DNA of 64,000 nucleotides from Rhodococcus sp. 14-2483-1-2 (GCF_002259405.1 NZ_NPFW01000017.1:62001-126000); one strand, 5' to 3'; positions 54,532-64,000 are shown, numbered from the stretch's first letter. Program-made: numbers and translations. Notes: generated by a model not told the origin, from the sequence alone.

Positions 54532-55794
54532 TCATTTGACTCGCCCCATGACTGCGGCGGTGACGGCACCGTCGGCCACGCGCACTCTGATCTGTGTACC
54601 CGGTGGCGCGTCCTCGACCGAACGCAGAACCTCGGGATCCGAACCCGCGACTACCCGCTGTACGACGGCATAGCCCCGAGCAAGTGTGGCAGCAGGCCCC
54701 AGCGTCGACAGCCTGGCCCGCAGATGTTCGACGAGCGTGTCCTGGGTGGTGAGTTCGCGTTGCACGTCGCGTCGGGCCGCGTCGAGCAGCCGTCGAACCT
54801 CCTCGCGCCGTTGCTCGAGCGAGGCCAGTGGGTCGGCCAGCACCGGCCGGTGTCGGAGCATGTCCAGGCCGCGTGCCTCGCGCTCGACCCAATTGCGGAG
54901 CGCTGCAGCGCTTCTCGACTTCAGTTCCGAGACCAGAGCTTGTTCGGCGACGGCGTCGGGCACCACGAGTTTGGCGGCATCGGTGGGGGTTGCGGCCCGC
55001 AGGTCCGCTACGTGGTCGCTCAGTGGGCTGTCGGGCTCGTGGCCGATCGCACTGACGATCGGCGTGGTGGCGCGAGAGATGGCGCGGCACAGGGCCTCGT
55101 CCGAGAACGGCAGCAGATCCTCGACGCTACCGCCGCCGCGGGCCAGGATGATGACGTCGACGCTGGGGTCGTCGTTCAGTTCCTTCAGCGCGTCCAGAAT
55201 CGCCGGCACCGATTGTGGGCCCTGGACCGGGGTGTTGCGGACCTCGAATCGGACCGCGGGCCAACGTCTCTGCGCGACGGTCAGTACGTCCTTCTCCGCC
55301 GCGCTGGCGCGCGCGGTGATCAGGCCGATGGTGCCCGGCAGGAACGGCAGCGGACGTTTGAGGCGTGGGTCGAACAACCCCTCGGCGGCGAGCAGGGCTC
55401 TGAGTCGTTCGATGCGAGCCAGCAGCTCGCCGACCCCCACCGCACGAATGTCCGTGGCGCGCAGCGAGATCGTTCCCCTACCGGTGAAGAACGACAGCTT
55501 TCCGTAGAGGATGACGCGCGCACCCTCGGTCAGCGGAACGGGTGAACGCTCGAGCAACTGCGGCGAACACGTGACCGACAGCGACATGTCGGCCGACGGA
55601 TCACGCAGCGTCAGAAAGGCAGTCCTGGTGCCGGGGCGAGCATTGATCTGGGTGAGCTGCCCTTCCACCCAGATGGAGCCGAGCTTGTCGATCCAGCCGG
55701 CAACCTTCATGGCGACGGTACGCACCGGCCATGGCTGTTCGGCGGTGCTCGCGCCTGGCTGGGTGGGACCGGACTGGGGTGGGGGAGTGCTCAC
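54532..55794 (-). CDS. xseA: Exodeoxyribonuclease VII large subunit
   Basis: The 420-residue catalytic subunit has an N-terminal OB fold (about 35-130, [18 protein letters not shown]) and a catalytic domain ([53 protein letters not shown]), then a coiled-coil region for the small subunits and [14 protein letters not shown]. The GTG start overlaps the stop of the upstream gene by 4 bases (GTGA). Confidence 0.96.
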   Translation of the reverse strand: MSTPPPQSGPTQPGASTAEQPWPVRTVAMKVAGWIDKLGSIWVEGQLTQINARPGTRTAFLTLRDPSADMSLSVTCSPQLLERSPVPLTEGARVILYGKLSFFTGRGTISLRATDIRAVGVGELLARIERLRALLAAEGLFDPRLKRPLPFLPGTIGLITARASAAEKDVLTVAQRRWPAVRFEVRNTPVQGPQSVPAILDALKELNDDPSVDVIILARGGGSVEDLLPFSDEALCRAISRATTPIVSAIGHEPDSPLSDHVADLRAATPTDAAKLVVPDAVAEQALVSELKSRSAAALRNWVEREARGLDMLRHRPVLADPLASLEQRREEVRRLLDAARRDVQRELTTQDTLVEHLRARLSTLGPAATLARGYAVVQRVVAGSDPEVLRSVEDAPPGTQIRVRVADGAVTAAVMGRVK

Positions 55795-56393
55795 TTGGCC
55801 TTGGCGGTGGTGATGCGGTTGGCGAGCATCGTCTGGAAGGGCGCGCGGGAGAGCGTGTCGTTCTCGTAGTCGAGCAGGGTTTCGAGGTCCTCGATCGAGA
55901 GCGTGCGCAGTCGGGCGCGCAGCTGTGCAAGGGCAAGGGTGTCGAAGTCGATCATCTCGACGATCTCGGGCTTGTCGGCGGATCGAGCGCGCTTGGCCGA
56001 GGTGTCCTGGACCGGCTCGTCCAGCGGAGGCGTCGAGTACAGAGCGAAGCGACCGTTCGCCGCGACCGGCTCGGCCACGGGGGCGTCGGGGACATCGACG
56101 TCGTCGGTGATCACGGGGGCGAGGAAGGTGTTCTCGTCTTCGTCCTCGTCGAAGCTGGCCCAGGAGGGCTGCTCCTCGGTCGGGGTGCCGATGACCGGCA
56201 GGCTCGCGATGACCAGATCGCCCTTGATGGCCAACGCCGTCACCTGCTGCTGGAATCGCATGCTGCGCGCCAGTGCCTCGCTGACGACCGTCATCGGCAG
56301 CATCAGGGCGGAACCGGGAAGCTTGCGAGCCTCTTCCACGACGGTCACGGCGACGCCTGCAGCCACACGCGCTGCAAAGGGGACTCGAGTCAT
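55791..56393 (-). CDS. Lipid droplet-associated family protein (Rv1109c-like)
   Basis: The 200-residue protein begins with a hydrophobic/amphipathic N-terminal region (about 1-65: [40 protein letters not shown]), followed by an acidic linker and a C-terminal helical segment ([26 protein letters not shown]) resembling a SHOCT-like or anchor helix. Its homologue in BCG was reported on lipid droplets, as I recall. It precedes xseA with a 4-base overlap. The ATG at 56399 is an alternative start. Confidence 0.78.
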   Translation of the reverse strand: MTRVPFAARVAAGVAVTVVEEARKLPGSALMLPMTVVSEALARSMRFQQQVTALAIKGDLVIASLPVIGTPTEEQPSWASFDEDEDENTFLAPVITDDVDVPDAPVAEPVAANGRFALYSTPPLDEPVQDTSAKRARSADKPEIVEMIDFDTLALAQLRARLRTLSIEDLETLLDYENDTLSRAPFQTMLANRITTAKAK

Positions 56394-56501
56394 GTGCACC
56401 AGACTGCCCGAAACGGTGAACTTTGGGTAGCCGACAGGCTGTACGACCCTCTTCAGCCGGGGCTGGAGGACGTGGAAAGAGGCGGGCGAGCTCGGTGCAC
56501 G

Positions 56502-56507
56502 TATCCT
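56502..56507 (+). promoter_or_regulatory. -10 box of a predicted leaderless ispH promoter
   Basis: TATCCT is followed after 7 nt (GGGAAGT) by the ATG of ispH. Confidence 0.45.
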
Positions 56508-56514
56508 GGGAAGT

Positions 56515-57522
56515 ATGTCTTCGGCTGTTCCACTGAATCTTGGTATTGCACAGTCCGCCGGTGCGGGTAAGTCCGCCTACGCCGGGGGTAAGCGAGTGCT
56601 GCTCGCGGAGCCGCGGGGCTATTGCGCGGGCGTCGATCGCGCGGTCGAGACCGTCGAGAAAGCGCTGGAACAGCACGGCGCGCCGGTGTACGTGCGCAAG
56701 GAGATCGTGCACAACCGGCATGTGGTCGAGACGCTGTCCGATCGCGGCGCGGTGTTCGTCGAGGAGACCGACGAGGTTCCCGAGGGATCGCTGCTGGTGT
56801 TCTCCGCGCACGGCGTCTCACCCGCCGTGCACACCTCCGCGGCCGAGCGAAACCTGCGCACCATCGACGCCACCTGCCCGTTGGTGACCAAGGTGCACCA
56901 GGAAGCCAAGCGCTTCGCCCGAGACGACTACGACATCCTGCTCATCGGTCACGAGGGCCACGAGGAGGTCGAGGGCACTGCAGGCGAGGCTCCCGAACAC
57001 ATTCAGCTGGTGGACGGCCCGGATTCGGTCGACAGCGTCACCGTCCGAGACGAGAACAAGGTCATCTGGCTGTCCCAGACCACGCTGAGCGTCGACGAGA
57101 CGATGACTACGGTCGCCAAACTGCGTGAGCGCTTCCCGACGCTTCAGGACCCGCCGAGCGACGACATCTGCTACGCCACGCAGAACCGTCAGGTCGCGGT
57201 GAAGGCGATGGCCCCGGAATGCGATCTGGTGATCGTCGTCGGGTCCAAGAACTCCTCGAACTCGGTGCGGTTGGTGGAGGTCGCACTGGGCGCGGGTGCA
57301 CGGGCGAGCTACCTCGTCGACTACGCCAAGGAAATCGACCTGGCCTGGCTCGACGGAGTCGAGACGATCGGCATCACCTCGGGTGCATCCGTACCGGAGA
57401 TCCTGGTGCAGGGCGTCATCGAACTGTTCGCCGAGCACGGCTACGCAGACGTACAGCCGGTCACGACCGCAAACGAGACTCTGGTGTTCTCCTTGCCCCG
57501 CGAGCTGCGCCCAGCTCGCTAG
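56515..57522 (+). CDS. ispH: 4-hydroxy-3-methylbut-2-enyl diphosphate reductase
   Basis: The 335-residue iron-sulfur enzyme makes IPP and DMAPP in the last step of the MEP pathway. The three cluster cysteines are Cys37 ([12 protein letters not shown]), Cys121 ([10 protein letters not shown]) and Cys219 ([11 protein letters not shown]), and [11 protein letters not shown] and [10 protein letters not shown] are conserved. Its products feed the Z-prenyl synthase in this window. A terminator follows. Confidence 0.97.
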   Translation: MSSAVPLNLGIAQSAGAGKSAYAGGKRVLLAEPRGYCAGVDRAVETVEKALEQHGAPVYVRKEIVHNRHVVETLSDRGAVFVEETDEVPEGSLLVFSAHGVSPAVHTSAAERNLRTIDATCPLVTKVHQEAKRFARDDYDILLIGHEGHEEVEGTAGEAPEHIQLVDGPDSVDSVTVRDENKVIWLSQTTLSVDETMTTVAKLRERFPTLQDPPSDDICYATQNRQVAVKAMAPECDLVIVVGSKNSSNSVRLVEVALGAGARASYLVDYAKEIDLAWLDGVETIGITSGASVPEILVQGVIELFAEHGYADVQPVTTANETLVFSLPRELRPAR

Positions 57523-57545
57523 CAGCGAGGTCGGCAACGAATTAA

Positions 57546-57597
57546 GCCCCGTACCGGGATTCCTGCGCAGGAGCAGGAATACCGATACGGGGCGTTT
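57546..57597. terminator. Bidirectional terminator between ispH and DUF6542
   Basis: Two 21-base arms, GCCCCGTACC... and ...GATACGGGGC, pair with two mismatches around a 6-nt loop (GCAGGA), followed by GTTTCTC on the plus strand and preceded by TTAA. It sits between convergent genes. Confidence 0.8.
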
Positions 57598-57609
57598 CTC
57601 GTGTTCGGG

Positions 57610-58731
57610 CTAGTCGCTGTGACGGTCGCGGTAGCGAACCTTCGGCACCGGATGCGGGGGAATGTCGTCCCGGTGCGGGGTTGGTAGCGAATGACTGCCC
57701 TGGCCGCTACCGGCGGTGGAGTCGGCGGCAGTGGAACCGCTCGCGGGGGCGCTCGTCCGAGGAGTCACGACGGGCCTGGCTCCGGTGTTGTACGGATCGG
57801 CGACCTCGCGAGGAGCGTGTACCCGGTCCGATCGCTCGCGACGAGGTTCGGTCGAGTACCGGGACTGTGCTTCTCGCGGCACCTGCCGAGACTGTGCCTG
57901 CGGATACTGCGTTCGCGAGTAGTCGGGCTTCTGGTACTCGGGCTTGTAATCGTGCCGGGGGGAGTCGGTGGCGGCGTATCGAGTCTGTGGTGCCGGTGCC
58001 GACGCAGCCGATCGCCGGGGGCTCGCGGTGGGATCCGCTGCAGTACGCGAGCCGGGGCGAGGGGTCGAACTCGCGCGAGGGTCGGTATCGGGACGCGGAC
58101 GAGAATCGGTGCTTCGGCGACCGACGTACGGCCCGGGCACGATGTCGGTGGCCTCGGCCGCGGAGTCGGTGCTGCGATCGACTGCGGCTGCCCGCCTGCG
58201 GGATCGTTCGGGGCGCTCTGCCTGTGCCCGACGCTGTGCTCTGGTGGGCTTGTCGTCGCTGGGCTTCGGGCTGCGTCGAACAGCAGGGGCGTGCGTGTTC
58301 TGACGCTTGAGCACGATGCGCAGTACTCCGAGTCCGACGGCGACCAGGGTGCCGAGCAACATCAGCGGAAAGCGGTTGACCAGCGGAATGGCAACGTTGA
58401 GGATGATGTCCTTGAGGCTGGTGCCGGCGTTGTCGGTGAAGTACTGGTACGACAGCGGCACGGCCACGAACAGGATCAGCGGGGCCTGCACCATCGCCGT
58501 GAACAGACCGCGGAAGCGGACGAGAAGGACGCCGGCGATGCAGCCGAGGACGTACATGAACGCGAACGCACCGGTCAGCTCGGTACCGCGTGCGGCATCG
58601 ATCAGAAATCCGAGAAAAGTCAGTCCCGCGGCGATCGCGACGGCACCCCATGCAGGAACGCCGGGCAGGGTCGCGAGGATGGATCGGTGATCCAGCGGTA
58701 CCCCGGAGCGGGCACGTTGGGAGGTAGACAC
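57610..58731 (-). CDS. DUF6542 membrane protein with long disordered tail
   Basis: The 373-residue protein has about four membrane helices in the first 140 residues (AWGAVAIAAGLTFLGFLIDA, FAFMYVLGCIAGVLLV, APLILFVAVPLSY, LLGTLVAVGLGVLRIV). A hydrophilic tail of about 230 residues rich in Arg, Ser, Pro and Thr, with repeated Tyr-Pro and Arg-Ser pairs, follows. The tail is probably cytoplasmic and disordered. Position matches Rv1111c. Function is unknown. The GTG start has a TAACCT box 6 nt upstream. Confidence 0.85.
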   Translation of the reverse strand: MSTSQRARSGVPLDHRSILATLPGVPAWGAVAIAAGLTFLGFLIDAARGTELTGAFAFMYVLGCIAGVLLVRFRGLFTAMVQAPLILFVAVPLSYQYFTDNAGTSLKDIILNVAIPLVNRFPLMLLGTLVAVGLGVLRIVLKRQNTHAPAVRRSPKPSDDKPTRAQRRAQAERPERSRRRAAAVDRSTDSAAEATDIVPGPYVGRRSTDSRPRPDTDPRASSTPRPGSRTAADPTASPRRSAASAPAPQTRYAATDSPRHDYKPEYQKPDYSRTQYPQAQSRQVPREAQSRYSTEPRRERSDRVHAPREVADPYNTGARPVVTPRTSAPASGSTAADSTAGSGQGSHSLPTPHRDDIPPHPVPKVRYRDRHSD

Positions 58732-58737
58732 CCCCCG

Positions 58738-58743
58738 AGGTTA
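58738..58743 (-). promoter_or_regulatory. -10 box of a predicted leaderless promoter for the DUF6542 gene
   Basis: TAACCT on the minus strand is 6 nt before the GTG at 58731. It lies within 21 bp of the rmuC stop. Confidence 0.45.
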
Positions 58744-58751
58744 GCCGTTGT

Positions 58752-59918
58752 TCAGCCGACTGCATCGCTGACATGACCGAAGTCGTGACGGTAGCGGGAC
58801 GAATCGGACAGTTTGGGTCGCTCGTCCACTCGGGCGATGTCCACCGGCTCGGCGTCGAACAGCTCGAGCTCGTGCAGCTTTCTCGCCGTCACGCTCACCC
58901 TGGTATCGACGGACCCGACGGTGGAATTGAACGACTCCACGGCCTTGCCGAGGTGGGCACCGAGCTTGTCCAGGTGCGTCGAGACGACACCGATTCGCGT
59001 GTACAGCTCGCGTCCCAGTTGCTGGATGCGCGCAGCGTCCTCGGCCAGTGACTCCTGCTTCCACGTGTAGGCGACGGTCCGTAGCAACGCGACCAGGGTG
59101 GTCGGGGTGGCCAGGATCACGTTCCGACCGAAGGCGTACTCGAGCAGGCCTGTGTCCGACGTCAGAGCCGCGTCGAGAAACGGGTCGCCGGGAACGAACA
59201 GCACGACGAATTCCGGTGTCGGCTCGAATGCCTGCCAGTACGCCTTGTCGGCCAATTGGTCGATGTGGGTCCGTAGTTGCTTGGCGTGGCGTCGCAGATT
59301 CTTCTCCCGCGCGCCGAGATCCTCGTCCTGAGCGGCATCGAGGTACGCCGCGAACGGCACTTTGGCATCGACCACTATCTGCCGACCGCCGGCGAGACGG
59401 ACGATCATGTCGGGTCTGATGCCGTCCTTGCTGACCTGCGTGTCGAAATCGCAGTGCTTGACCATGCCCGCCAGCTCGACGACACGTTCGAGCTGGATCT
59501 CGCCCCACCGGCCGCGGATCTGCGGTGCGCGCAGTGCCGTGACCAGCTGACCGGTCTGGGTGGACAGATGCATCGACGCTCGATGCATACCGGTGACCTG
59601 CTCGGACAGTCCCGCGTATGCCCGGATGCGGTTGTGCTCGACCTGCCGCACGTGCTCGGAGAGAGCGTCGACGGCATCGTGCAACGGCTCGACCAGGTGT
59701 GAGACCTGCTGGCCGATGACGGTCGAATTGCGCCGCGCGGAATCCTCGTTGACCGCACTCAGTGACTGCCGAAGCATGCCCTCGTGCTCGCGCATCGCGG
59801 CCAGTTGGGCTTCGGCTCGGACCGCACGATCGCCCATCCGCGAGGCGTGCAACAACCAGCCGACGACCGCGCCGATACCGAGAGCGACGAGCAGGCCGAA
59901 CGCGGTGAGAATGTTCAT
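58752..59918 (-). CDS. rmuC: RmuC-family DNA recombination protein
   Basis: The 388-residue protein has an N-terminal membrane helix (ILTAFGLLVALGIGAVVGWLL), a coiled coil (about 35-130) and a PD-(D/E)XK-like RmuC domain (GRWGEIQLERVVELAGM, RPDMIVRLAGGRQIVVDAKVPF, FVPGDPFLDAAL, ATPTTLVALLRTVAYTW). E. coli RmuC affects inversion at short repeats; the mechanism is unclear. It is divergent from sbcD, so two DNA-processing units share a 122-bp gap. Confidence 0.93.
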   Translation of the reverse strand: MNILTAFGLLVALGIGAVVGWLLHASRMGDRAVRAEAQLAAMREHEGMLRQSLSAVNEDSARRNSTVIGQQVSHLVEPLHDAVDALSEHVRQVEHNRIRAYAGLSEQVTGMHRASMHLSTQTGQLVTALRAPQIRGRWGEIQLERVVELAGMVKHCDFDTQVSKDGIRPDMIVRLAGGRQIVVDAKVPFAAYLDAAQDEDLGAREKNLRRHAKQLRTHIDQLADKAYWQAFEPTPEFVVLFVPGDPFLDAALTSDTGLLEYAFGRNVILATPTTLVALLRTVAYTWKQESLAEDAARIQQLGRELYTRIGVVSTHLDKLGAHLGKAVESFNSTVGSVDTRVSVTARKLHELELFDAEPVDIARVDERPKLSDSSRYRHDFGHVSDAVG

Positions 59919-60027
59919 GGAGCAGATGATGCAGGACGGTACCGACAACTTCGGTGCGCGAAGCCTGTGGACCGAGCTCACGTCCGACAGGCCGAGGCAC
60001 CTCGGGGAGTTTGTCGGTGGTTCCCGA

Positions 60028-60033
60028 TAGCGT
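60028..60033 (+). promoter_or_regulatory. -10 box of a predicted leaderless sbcD promoter
   Basis: TAGCGT is followed after 7 nt by the ATG of sbcD, with no Shine-Dalgarno. Confidence 0.45.
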
Positions 60034-60040
60034 CGAACGC

Positions 60041-61231
60041 ATGAGAATCCTGCACACCTCGGACTGGCACATCGGTCGCACCTTTCACGGTGTCGACCTG
60101 TTGGCCGATCAGGGCGCTGTGCTTGGGTCCATCGCGGAACTGGTTGCGGCACAATCGATCGACGTGGTGGTGGTGCCGGGCGACATCTACGACCGCGCTG
60201 TTCCCAGCGCCGACGCCGTCCTGGTCTGCAATCGCGGGCTGGAGGCGATCAGAGCGGCCGGTGCGGTGATCGTCGCGACGTCGGGAAACCACGATTCACC
60301 CGCGCGGCTGGGCGCAGGCGCTGCTTTCGCCTCGGCAGGAGGGCTGCATCTGATGACGCGGGTGGGCGACGTCGCCACTCCGGTCGTCATCGAGGACGAG
60401 CACGGCTCCGTTGCGTTCTACGGCATTCCGTACCTCGAGCCCGAAACCACTCGCCTCGAACTCGACGTTCCCACTGCGCGTACTCATGCCGAGGTGCTCG
60501 ATGCCGCGATGGATCGGGTACGGGGCGACCTCGCGACGAGAAGTGAAGCAGGGCAACATGTTCGCTCGGTCGTGCTCGCCCACGCTTTCATCGTCGGCGG
60601 TGAGGCGACCGGATCGGAGCGATCGATTTCCTCCGGCGGCATCGAAACTGCACCGGCGTCGGCGTTCGACGGTGTCGATTACGTGGCGCTCGGACATCTG
60701 CATTCGCCTCAGATCCTCACCGACCGGGTTCGGTACTCCGGTTCCCCCCTGCCGTATTCGTTCGGTGAGCGGTCGCATCGCAAGGCGGTATGGATTCTCG
60801 ATCTCGACGCGGACGGGCTTCGCAGTGTCGAGCGCGTCGATCTGCCGGTGGTGCGCGGACTCGCCCGCATCGAAGGCACGGTAGAGGAATTGACAACGGA
60901 CACAGCGTATTGCGAGTTCGAGGATCATTACGTCTCCGCCGTGCTCACCGACGAGGTACGTCCGGTGGACGCAATGCGCGCGCTGCAGCAGCGTTTCCCG
61001 CACGCGATCCATCTGGAATGGCGTCGCCCCGAGGGATCCGGCGAGCTTCGCTACCGCGACCGTGTGCGCGGCCGTAGCGATCTCGACATCGCCACCTCGT
61101 TCGTGACGGACATGCGCAGCGTGCCGACGGCAGCGGAGTCCGCGCTCCTGGCTCGCGCTCTGGCCACCGTGCAACGCGAGACCGAGGCCACCCGCGGGAC
61201 GGCCACCACCGCCGACCGCGGTGCTGCATGA
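60041..61231 (+). CDS. sbcD: Exonuclease SbcCD, nuclease subunit SbcD (Mre11 family)
   Basis: The 396-residue metallophosphoesterase carries the Mre11/SbcD motifs: HTSDWHIGR, VVVPGDIYDRAVPS, TSGNHDSPARL, VLAHAFIVGG and ALGHLHSPQ. With SbcC it opens hairpins and processes DNA ends. The last 4 bases overlap the sbcC start (ATGA). Confidence 0.97.
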   Translation: MRILHTSDWHIGRTFHGVDLLADQGAVLGSIAELVAAQSIDVVVVPGDIYDRAVPSADAVLVCNRGLEAIRAAGAVIVATSGNHDSPARLGAGAAFASAGGLHLMTRVGDVATPVVIEDEHGSVAFYGIPYLEPETTRLELDVPTARTHAEVLDAAMDRVRGDLATRSEAGQHVRSVVLAHAFIVGGEATGSERSISSGGIETAPASAFDGVDYVALGHLHSPQILTDRVRYSGSPLPYSFGERSHRKAVWILDLDADGLRSVERVDLPVVRGLARIEGTVEELTTDTAYCEFEDHYVSAVLTDEVRPVDAMRALQQRFPHAIHLEWRRPEGSGELRYRDRVRGRSDLDIATSFVTDMRSVPTAAESALLARALATVQRETEATRGTATTADRGAA

Positions 61232-64000
61232 GGCTGCATTCGCTCGAGATCACCGCCTTCGGCCCCTTCGCGGGCACCGAGACGGTGGACTTCGACGCAC
61301 TGGGGGCCGACGGGCTCTTCCTGTTGCACGGTCAGACCGGAGCCGGCAAGACGACGGTGCTCGACGCCGTGGCGTTCGCGCTGTACGGAACTGTGCCCGG
61401 AGCTCGTCGGGAGGGCAAGCGCCTGCTGTCCGATCACGCAGCCAAGGGTGCGGTGCCACAGGTCACGTTGGAGGCGACACTCGGTGGGCGGCGCATCAGA
61501 ATAGTACGCAGTCCGGAGTTCCTGCGGCCCAAGCTCCGCAGCACGGGCACCACCAAGCAACACGCCAAGGCCAGTCTCAACTGGCTCGACGGCCGAGGAC
61601 AGAACCTCACCCGGCTCAGCGAGATCGGCGACGCCGTCAACGCGCTGCTCGGGATGAGTGCCGATCAGTTCTTCCAGGTGGTGCTGTTGCCGCAGGGTGA
61701 GTTCGCGCGATTCCTCCGAGCCGACAGCGACGAACGCGGCAATCTGCTCGAAAGGCTTTTCGACACAGGCCGATTCGGTGATGTCGAAGAGTGGTTCGCG
61801 CAGCGCCGTCGGGAGCTCGCCGCCGAGCTCGCCGACGCCCACCACGCCATCGACATCATGCTCGGCCGGGTGTCGCAGGCGTCGGGAGTGCCCGAGCCCG
61901 AGGGCGAGGACAGCGAGCAGCCCGACCCGCTCGAATGGGCGGCCGACGTCCTCGACGATGCCCGGCAGAATCGGACCCTCGCACAAGGTCGGGCGGTACT
62001 GATCGACGCGGCAGCTCGGCGTGCGTCGGCAGCTCTGGCGAAGGCCACCACCGTTCTCGATCTGCAGCGGCGACGTACTCTCGCCGAGGGTCAGCTCGCG
62101 CAGTACCGGGAGGGCGAGACGGCACGAGCAGCACGCCGAAGCGAGCTCGCCGATTCCGCGGCCGCAGGGCCGATCGCGGCCACTGCCGCAGACCTCCGCC
62201 TGGCACGCCTGGCCACCGACGCCGCCACCTCCGCACTCGCGGCGGCGGAGCGTGCGCTACCGACGACGGCGGAGGGACAACGCTTCCACGCCGCGCTGCA
62301 CTGGCCACCCGCGCCGGCGGATCCGTCGGCCGAGCGCACGGTCGTTGCACAGTTCGTGCGTGACTGGACCACCGATGTCGCGCGGTTGCAGTCCCTGCTC
62401 GGTCTCGCCCGTGAAGCCGACCGACTCGACGGCACCCTCGCCGATTATCGTGCGCAGCAGCGCACTACCGCAGCGGCGATCGAACGCACCGTGCAATTGC
62501 AGGCCTCGATGCCCGAGCAGATCGCCGCGGTCGAATCACGGATGGCACGAGCCGCCTCGGCTGCGGCAGAGTTGCCCGGCCTCGAGGAGCGCTGCAGTCG
62601 CGCCCGCGTGGCAGCCGAGTCTGCACTCGAACTGGTACGCAAGCGAGCGACTCTGGCCGAGGCCGAACGTGCCCGAGACACCGCTGGAGCAGCCCACAAC
62701 ACGGCCCGGTCGCACCTGCTCGACCTCCGTGAGCGACGCATCGACGGGATGGCTGCCGAGTTGGCGGCGCGTCTGGAAGCGGGCGAGCCCTGTGTCGTGT
62801 GCGGATCGGAGGTGCACCCGCATCCCGCTGCACCGTCGACGTCGACGGTGACCAGGGCACAGGAAGACAAGGCCGCCGCTGCAGAACGCAAGGCCGCCGC
62901 TGCGCTCGATCACGCGGTCGCGGTTGTCGCTCGAGCGCAACGGGACGTGGATCTGCTGCACGACCGCACCGGTGGGGCCTCCGCTGCGGAGTTGACCCAG
63001 ATGCTCGATGCCGCGACCGCCGCACTGCGGGACGCCCGCGCGCGTGCCGCCGATGTCGAACCGGCAACCGCGGAACTCGATCGCCTGCGGAGCGAATCGG
63101 ACGCGCTGACGGTCACGCTCCACGACCTGGTCGCCTCGCGTGGTGCCGTGGACGAGCGCATCTCGGCCACCGAGGAATCGCTGGCGAAGATGCGTGCGTC
63201 GGTGGCCGAGGAAGTGAACGAGGGCGCGTCGCTGGCAGACCGAATCTCGGAGCGGGAGGCCCTGATCGACGGTGCCCGGCGAATTCAGGAGGCGCGCATC
63301 GCCTGGCTCGACGCCACTGCACGGGCCGATGCACTGGCAGCCGAACTGGACCGACGGGTGGAGGCGTCGAGCTTCGAGTCCGTCGATGCTGCGGCCGGGG
63401 CAGTGCTGGCCGCCGACCGCGTCGAGCAGATCGAGACCGAGCTGCGCACCGCCGAGGAGGCGCGTGCGCATGCGGAGCACGTGTTGCGCGAGCCCGCCAT
63501 CGTCGACGTGGCCGGTCGGCCGCCGGTGGATCTGGGTCCGTTGGAGCAGGCGTGCGCCGAGCTGGAGGACGCGGTCCGGGCGGCCGCCGCGGCGGTGGCG
63601 GAATGTCGAAGGCGCGCAGACGATCTGGAACGGCTGATCGCCGAACTGTTCACCGCGGCCCAGGCCATCGCGCCACAACGTGCCGAATTCGACGAGCTCG
63701 CCAACCTCGCGGACGTGGTGGCAGGCCGGGGGCAGAATGCTCGCAAGATGTCGTTGCGCTCGTACGTCCTCGCGTCGCGCCTCGAGGACGTCGCCGAGTC
63801 CGCCTCCGCGCGGCTGCGTCGAATGTCCTCGGGGCGCTACGAATTCGTGCACTCCGACGAGGCCGGCGTCCGCGGCAAGCGGGGCGGTCTCGGACTGGAC
63901 ATTCGGGACGACTACACCGGCGTCGTGCGCTCGGCCAAGACACTGTCGGGCGGTGAGGCGTTCCTCGCGTCGCTCTCGCTCGCGTTGGGCCTCGCCGATG
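61228..64000 (+). CDS. sbcC: Exonuclease SbcCD, ATPase subunit SbcC (3' end cut by window)
   Basis: The visible 924 residues cover nearly the whole SMC-like protein. They comprise the N-terminal ATPase half (Walker A HGQTGAGKTTVLDAVAFALYG within residues 30-55), the Q-loop region FFQVVLLPQGEFARFL, and a first coiled coil. The zinc hook CVVC (Cys522, Cys525) follows, then a second coiled coil and the C-terminal signature KTLSGGEAFLASLSLALGLAD just before the edge. Only the Walker B end is missing. The frame is open throughout. Confidence 0.97.
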   Translation, partial: MRLHSLEITAFGPFAGTETVDFDALGADGLFLLHGQTGAGKTTVLDAVAFALYGTVPGARREGKRLLSDHAAKGAVPQVTLEATLGGRRIRIVRSPEFLRPKLRSTGTTKQHAKASLNWLDGRGQNLTRLSEIGDAVNALLGMSADQFFQVVLLPQGEFARFLRADSDERGNLLERLFDTGRFGDVEEWFAQRRRELAAELADAHHAIDIMLGRVSQASGVPEPEGEDSEQPDPLEWAADVLDDARQNRTLAQGRAVLIDAAARRASAALAKATTVLDLQRRRTLAEGQLAQYREGETARAARRSELADSAAAGPIAATAADLRLARLATDAATSALAAAERALPTTAEGQRFHAALHWPPAPADPSAERTVVAQFVRDWTTDVARLQSLLGLAREADRLDGTLADYRAQQRTTAAAIERTVQLQASMPEQIAAVESRMARAASAAAELPGLEERCSRARVAAESALELVRKRATLAEAERARDTAGAAHNTARSHLLDLRERRIDGMAAELAARLEAGEPCVVCGSEVHPHPAAPSTSTVTRAQEDKAAAAERKAAAALDHAVAVVARAQRDVDLLHDRTGGASAAELTQMLDAATAALRDARARAADVEPATAELDRLRSESDALTVTLHDLVASRGAVDERISATEESLAKMRASVAEEVNEGASLADRISEREALIDGARRIQEARIAWLDATARADALAAELDRRVEASSFESVDAAAGAVLAADRVEQIETELRTAEEARAHAEHVLREPAIVDVAGRPPVDLGPLEQACAELEDAVRAAAAAVAECRRRADDLERLIAELFTAAQAIAPQRAEFDELANLADVVAGRGQNARKMSLRSYVLASRLEDVAESASARLRRMSSGRYEFVHSDEAGVRGKRGGLGLDIRDDYTGVVRSAKTLSGGEAFLASLSLALGLAD

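Overview
The window is high-GC actinobacterial DNA, most likely from a Rhodococcus or close relative in the Mycobacteriales. Evidence for this is a mycothiol S-conjugate amidase (mca), an Emb-type cell-wall arabinosyltransferase, a short-chain Z-isoprenyl diphosphate synthase, DUF3558 lipoproteins, and long blocks whose gene order matches Mycobacterium tuberculosis as I remember it. No rRNA, tRNA, CRISPR array, insertion sequence or prophage was seen. Coding density is high and nearly every gap is under 300 bases.

Layout. 1-10.7 kb: the cut end of a secreted endonuclease-like lipoprotein, then a tightly coupled acyl-CoA operon (TIGR03084 protein, AtuA-like protein, acyl-CoA dehydrogenase, acyl-CoA carboxylase beta and alpha, second acyl-CoA dehydrogenase, enoyl-CoA hydratase) followed by a TetR regulator. 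A palindrome ahead of the operon is its likely operator. The order matches the Rv0976c-Rv0971c (fadE13-accD2-accA2-fadE12-echA7) cluster. 10.7-13.8 kb: guanine deaminase, a secreted protein and two DUF3558 lipoproteins. 13.8-18.5 kb: the str operon rpsL-rpsG-fusA-tuf with promoter and terminator. 18.6-22.4 kb: hen1-pnkp, a two-gene RNA repair cassette. 22.4-24.3 kb: membrane proteins, including an Asp23/AmaP-like pair. 24.4-32 kb: ilvA, a QueC-like PP-loop protein, an Emb arabinosyltransferase and a DrrAB-type ABC exporter.

32-39 kb follows Rv1080c-Rv1086: greA, DUF4307, mca, a small membrane protein, a DUF255 thioredoxin-like protein, TrhA/hemolysin III and a Z-prenyl synthase, with a GGDEF protein inserted. 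39.1-42.5 kb holds two large regulators (SARP and LAL/LuxR) that overlap tail to tail, inserted before coaA. 42.5-59 kb continues the mycobacterial order: coaA, (DUF885), glyA, phoH2, (NTF2-like, serine hydrolase), DesA2-like, fumC, glpX, DUF4245, xseB-xseA, lipid-droplet protein, ispH, DUF6542; then rmuC. The window ends in sbcD-sbcC, with sbcC cut at the right edge.

Two patterns run across the window. First, a family of perfect or near-perfect hairpin repeats (four copies, two in tandem, one inverted) sits immediately after gene 3' ends, with compensatory base changes in the stems. Second, eleven genes have a TANNNT-like -10 box only 6-7 nt before the start codon and no Shine-Dalgarno, the signature of leaderless transcripts. 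Single-gene oddities are a DesA2-like desaturase that has lost both iron-ligand histidines, a stand-alone QueC-like protein with the full zinc site, an Asp23-AmaP fusion, and a LAL regulator with a degenerate Walker A.
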